Below, piece by piece: positions 13,264-13,325 of a stretch of DNA of 13,325 nt. Origin of the DNA: Anaerotignum sp. (GTDB lineage Bacteria > Bacillota > Clostridia > Lachnospirales > Anaerotignaceae); the NCBI GenBank assembly GCA_020024255.1, contig JAHHTX010000056.1, positions 1 to 13,325 of the forward strand, written 5' to 3'. A program made the position numbers and the translations under genes. Position 1 is the stretch's first letter. Each line of letters begins with the position of its first letter. The notes below the pieces were generated by a model. That model was not told the DNA's origin, made no database searches, and saw only the letters and a list, made by a program, of their open reading frames with translations.

Positions 13264-13325
13264 TTATGCAGACAATACTTTTCTGCCTTTTCTTCTTCTT
13301 GCAGCCAGCACTTTTCTGCCGTTTG
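13264..13325 (-). CDS. rpmH: 50S ribosomal protein L34, C-terminal part only
   Basis: Only the last 19 codons and stop are inside the window. They read NGRKVLAARRRKGRKVLSA, the highly conserved Arg/Lys-rich C terminus of L34, a small protein of the large ribosomal subunit. The 5' part, including the promoter, lies beyond base 13325. Its position next to rnpA fits the standard rpmH-rnpA pair and predicts dnaA further right on the opposite strand. Confidence 0.95.
   Translation of the reverse strand, partial: NGRKVLAARRRKGRKVLSA

Noticed and set aside
1..13325. Insertion sequence or prophage
   Set aside because: No transposase, integrase or phage gene was seen on either strand; the repeats are non-coding.

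Overview
The window looks like the origin-proximal block of a low- to mid-GC Gram-positive chromosome. It most likely comes from class Clostridia, perhaps a Lachnospirales-type anaerobe (inference only). The grounds are the conserved minus-strand order rpmH-rnpA-yidD-yidC-khpB(jag)-mnmE-(MATE)-mnmG-small gene-rsmG, strong AGGAGG-type ribosome binding sites, some GTG/TTG starts, and an expanded clostridial-style YidC. In this order dnaA and the main oriC would be expected just beyond the right edge, past the truncated rpmH.

Layout, left to right. Positions 1-293 hold a structured repeat (copy A), a hairpin followed by a T-rich run, and a dyad-rich region with three perfect consensus DnaA boxes. 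Two coupled plus-strand genes follow: a Cof-type HAD phosphatase and an M20D amidohydrolase. They converge, across repeat copy D, on a minus-strand dicarboxylate/glutamate-type symporter (TTG start, own promoter). Repeat copy B separates that gene from the end of the mnmG-small gene-rsmG cluster. A MATE exporter sits between mnmG and mnmE, two genes that are usually adjacent; both spacers around it contain hairpins and one contains tandem repeats. Repeat copy C fills the 304-nt gap between mnmE and khpB. The right end is the compact khpB-yidC-yidD-rnpA-rpmH cluster.

How the genes work together. RpmH (ribosomal protein L34), RnpA (RNase P protein), YidC/YidD (membrane insertion) and KhpB (RNA binding) form the classical ribosome/RNase P/insertase cluster. 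MnmE and MnmG together modify the wobble uridine of certain tRNAs, and RsmG methylates 16S rRNA. The HAD, M20D, symporter and MATE genes are ordinary metabolic or transport accessories.

The most unusual content is non-coding. A mosaic family of palindromic intergenic repeats is present in four copies (A, B, D in one orientation, C in the other). The A/C pair shows a compensatory base-pair change, and several copies appear to be used as terminators. The second is a DnaA-box cluster about 13 kb from the expected oriC. I found no CRISPR array, tRNA, rRNA or transposase gene.
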